A DNA stretch of 7,591 bases, taken from Methanoregula sp. Its GTDB lineage: Archaea; Halobacteriota; Methanomicrobia; Methanomicrobiales; Methanospirillaceae. A program made the position numbers and the translations under genes. The stretch spans positions 1-7,591 of the forward strand of contig JAPKXT010000015.1 in assembly GCA_026394695.1 (NCBI GenBank), written 5' to 3'. Position 1 is the first letter of the stretch. Each line of letters begins with the position of its first letter. Under the pieces are notes generated by a model. The model had not been told where the DNA came from. It saw nothing but the letters and a program-made list of their open reading frames with translations, and searched no databases. This document shows positions 6,416 through 7,591 of the stretch, piece by piece.

Positions 6416-7422
6416 ATGAGAGCGCCGACCAGACGTTTGCACGGGAACTTCCTGACATTCAGGCCACATCTCCCGACGTCCGGATAAACCTCACCCGGGT
6501 CGGCGTAAAGAACGTAAAAAAACTGGTTGAAGTACACCGCCATGGAAAGCGCCCGGTCATATTTATTTCAAATTTTGATGTATTCGTAGACCTGCCCGGG
6601 AGCCTGAAAGGTGCCAATCTCTCGAGGAACTTTGAGGTGATTGACGAAGTGCTTCAACAGGCAATTGACGGCGATGTGAACAAGATCGAAAAACTCTGCA
6701 GCGTTGTTGCGCGAAAGCTCTTGGACCGTCATGAATATGCAGACCGTACTGAAGTCTTCATGCGCAGTGAGTACATGGTGAAGCGCGAAACCCCGGTCAG
6801 TCTCACAGCCTGTGATGAAGTAGTGAAGGTGCATGCACGTGCAGTTGCACGGCGCACGTTCCGTTCGCCTATTGTGCGCAAGAGCATCGGCGCAGAAGTA
6901 ACCGGCATGACTGCCTGCCCCTGTGCCCAGAATATAATGAAGGAGCGGGCAGATCATGTGCTCCAGAACCTTGGAGTTGCCCAGGACCAGATTGAGGCAT
7001 TTTTTAATGAAGTCCCGATGGCTACCCACAACCAGCGGGGCAGGGGATTTCTCTGTATTGAAACTGACGATGACCAGGACGTCGACCTTGAAAAGATTAT
7101 CTGGATCTTGAAAGAGTCGATGAGTGCCGGCATCTACGAGTTACTCAAGCGGGGTGATGAAGGTGCCGTGGTCCTTGCCGCGCACAAGAATCCGCGGTTC
7201 GTTGAAGACTGTGTTCGCGAGATGGCAAAAAAAGTACTCGCTGAATTTGAGTACCTGGCCGGCGATTCGGTAATCACGATTAAGCAGACGAATGAAGAGA
7301 GCATTCACCAGCACGACGCGTATGCCGACTTTTTTTGGTTATACGATAGTAATTACGAAATATTTTCCTTGTTTCCTACTTGCGAGAATCAGATAATAAG
7401 GGTTATAAAATCTATCGTGTAA
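6416..7422 (+). CDS. mptA: GTP cyclohydrolase MptA, with 5' frame break and aberrant 3' tail (possible pseudogene)
   Basis: MptA is the Fe(II)-dependent archaeal GTP cyclohydrolase (FolE2/COG1469 family) that opens tetrahydromethanopterin synthesis by making 7,8-dihydroneopterin cyclic phosphate. The coding frame (codons beginning at 6418, 6421 and so on) gives ARELPDIQATSPDVRINL, then VGVKNVKKLVEV (6502-6537) and FDVFVDLPGSLKGANLSRNF (6574-6633). It continues with RKSIGAEVTGMTACPCAQ ending near 6930, PMATHNQRG with its His at 7027, and NEESIHQHD near 7291-7317; the proposed metal-site Cys and His residues are present. Two things are wrong. This frame is open from 6394 but has no ATG, GTG or TTG before the GTG at 6637, which would delete a conserved third of the N-terminal domain. 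The only ATG near the right place (6416) is in another frame that stops at 6487; one extra base between about 6419 and 6445 would join them. And after HDAYA (about 7326) the expected family ending gives way to some 32 AT-rich, aromatic residues. Family assignment is secure; whether it is functional as written is doubtful. Confidence 0.85.
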
Positions 7423-7430
7423 AATAGATT
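7409..7430. repeat. Inverted repeat across the mptA stop codon
   Basis: AATCTAT (7409-7415) and ATAGATT (7424-7430) are perfect reverse complements separated by eight bases, and the mptA stop (7420-7422) lies in the loop. The hairpin is AT-rich and weak. It could help end the mptA transcript or be chance in an AT-rich stretch. Confidence 0.5.
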
Positions 7431-7450
7431 GAACGTACTTTGTACGGTCA
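7430..7450. promoter_or_regulatory. Imperfect 21-bp palindrome upstream of frhA, possible operator
   Basis: The core is CGTAC-TTT-GTACG (7434-7446). One mismatched pair (7433/7447) and a further matched TGA/TCA pair (7430-7432 and 7448-7450) extend it. Eight of nine arm positions pair. It ends about 23 bases before the frhA TATA box, a common place for an archaeal regulator to bind. No regulator is visible in the window. Confidence 0.5.
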
Positions 7451-7453
7451 ATT

Positions 7454-7465
7454 ATCTCTAGAGAT
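7454..7465. promoter_or_regulatory. Perfect 12-bp palindrome ATCTCTAGAGAT upstream of frhA TATA box
   Basis: ATCTCTAGAGAT equals its own reverse complement with no spacer. It lies three bases after the previous palindrome and seven bases before the TATA box, overlapping where the BRE and upstream regulators would sit. Function is unknown; an operator role is inferred from position. Confidence 0.45.
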
Positions 7466-7472
7466 GAGAGAA

Positions 7473-7480
7473 GTATAAAG
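7473..7480 (+). promoter_or_regulatory. TATA box of frhA
   Basis: GTATAAAG at 7473-7480, preceded by purine-rich GAGAGAA (possible BRE), fits an archaeal TATA element. Start of transcription about 27 bases past its centre, near 7502-7504, would leave a leader of about 30 bases carrying the Shine-Dalgarno of frhA. Confidence 0.6.
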
Positions 7481-7519
7481 CAAATTTTGTACAGCAGTAT
7501 GAACAACTCAACATAACAT

Positions 7520-7527
7520 GAGGCGAT
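7520..7527 (+). promoter_or_regulatory. Shine-Dalgarno GAGGCGAT that fixes a TTG start for frhA
   Basis: GAGGCGAT resembles the GAGGTGAT consensus complementary to the 3' end of archaeal 16S rRNA, with one change. It precedes the TTG at 7532 by four bases (eight from the GAGG core). An upstream ATG at 7518 overlaps it but meets TAA after three codons. Confidence 0.7.
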
Positions 7528-7531
7528 AATA

Positions 7532-7591
7532 TTGTCGAAAGTTGTAGAGATTTCCCCAACCACAAGACATGAGGGACACTCCAAGCTCGTC
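7532..7591 (+). CDS. frhA: Coenzyme F420-reducing [NiFe] hydrogenase alpha subunit, first 20 codons
   Basis: The 20 codons from TTG read (M)SKVVEISPTTRHEGHSKLV and run off the window. This matches the start of FrhA-type large subunits, in which an ISPT.R.EGH segment opens the protein before the first NiFe-binding Cys motif. FrhA carries the NiFe site of the F420-reducing hydrogenase, which reduces F420 with H2 for methanogenesis; it usually heads an frhADGB operon, the rest of which would lie beyond the edge. The TTG start is supported by the well-spaced Shine-Dalgarno and by the conserved segment beginning right after it. Other group 3 hydrogenase large subunits (for example MvhA-type) share part of this motif, so the precise subtype is less certain than the family. 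Confidence 0.8.
   Translation, partial: MSKVVEISPTTRHEGHSKLV

Noticed and set aside
6568..7029. 153-codon open frame on the minus strand opposite mptA
   Set aside because: It is antisense to a strongly conserved coding region and shows no family resemblance; it is a shadow of mptA codon usage.
6637..7422. GTG at 6637 as the true start of mptA
   Set aside because: It lies within the conserved segment NFEVIDEVL and would remove the conserved RINLTRVGVKNVKK and SNFDVFVDLPGSLKG blocks that are clearly encoded upstream in the same frame.
1..7591. Mobile element, CRISPR array, toxin-antitoxin or defence system
   Set aside because: I looked for transposase motifs, terminal inverted repeats, regularly spaced repeats and small paired ORFs on both strands and found none; all long frames are housekeeping genes.

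Overview
The window looks like a chromosomal segment of a hydrogenotrophic methanogenic archaeon, most likely of the order Methanomicrobiales (Methanoregula-like). The evidence is an archaeal aIF2-beta with a C-terminal TRAM domain, the archaeal methanopterin enzyme MptA, and the first 20 codons of a coenzyme F420-reducing hydrogenase alpha subunit (FrhA). Promoters are TATA-type and transcript ends are oligo-T tracts. The order and genus are inferred from remembered family resemblance, not from a search.

Layout: (1) bases 1-603, minus strand: aIF2-beta, complete at its N-terminus and cut by the window edge at or just before its stop codon. (2) 604-759: divergent intergenic region. (3) 760-4577, plus strand: a two-gene purine operon, a long purL (two PurS-like repeats fused to the synthetase core) followed two bases later by purQ. 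Together they make formylglycinamidine ribonucleotide (FGAM) synthase. (4) 4578-4683: convergent gap with T-rich ends on both strands. (5) 4684-5166, minus: a flavodoxin. (6) 5167-5290: oligo-T terminator and the stranded former tail of ilvC. (7) 5291-6301, minus: ilvC, ketol-acid reductoisomerase for branched-chain amino acids. (8) 6302-6415: divergent promoter region with a strong near-palindromic TATA box. (9) 6416-7422, plus: mptA, first step of tetrahydromethanopterin synthesis. (10) 7423-7531: palindrome-rich leader with TATA box and Shine-Dalgarno. (11) 7532-7591: start of frhA.

Most of the content is housekeeping metabolism; I see no defence system, transposase, CRISPR array or RNA gene. 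The second-look signals are lesions and an unusual architecture. A 28-bp tandem duplication at the end of ilvC shifts the frame and strands a lysine-rich tail. The mptA reading frame has no usable start codon (its ATG is out of frame) and ends in an AT-rich tail unlike the family. PurL is a long form more familiar from bacteria than from archaea. Three inverted repeats lie upstream of the frhA TATA box. The lesions could be real decay, variation in this strain, or sequencing/assembly errors; the sequence alone does not decide.
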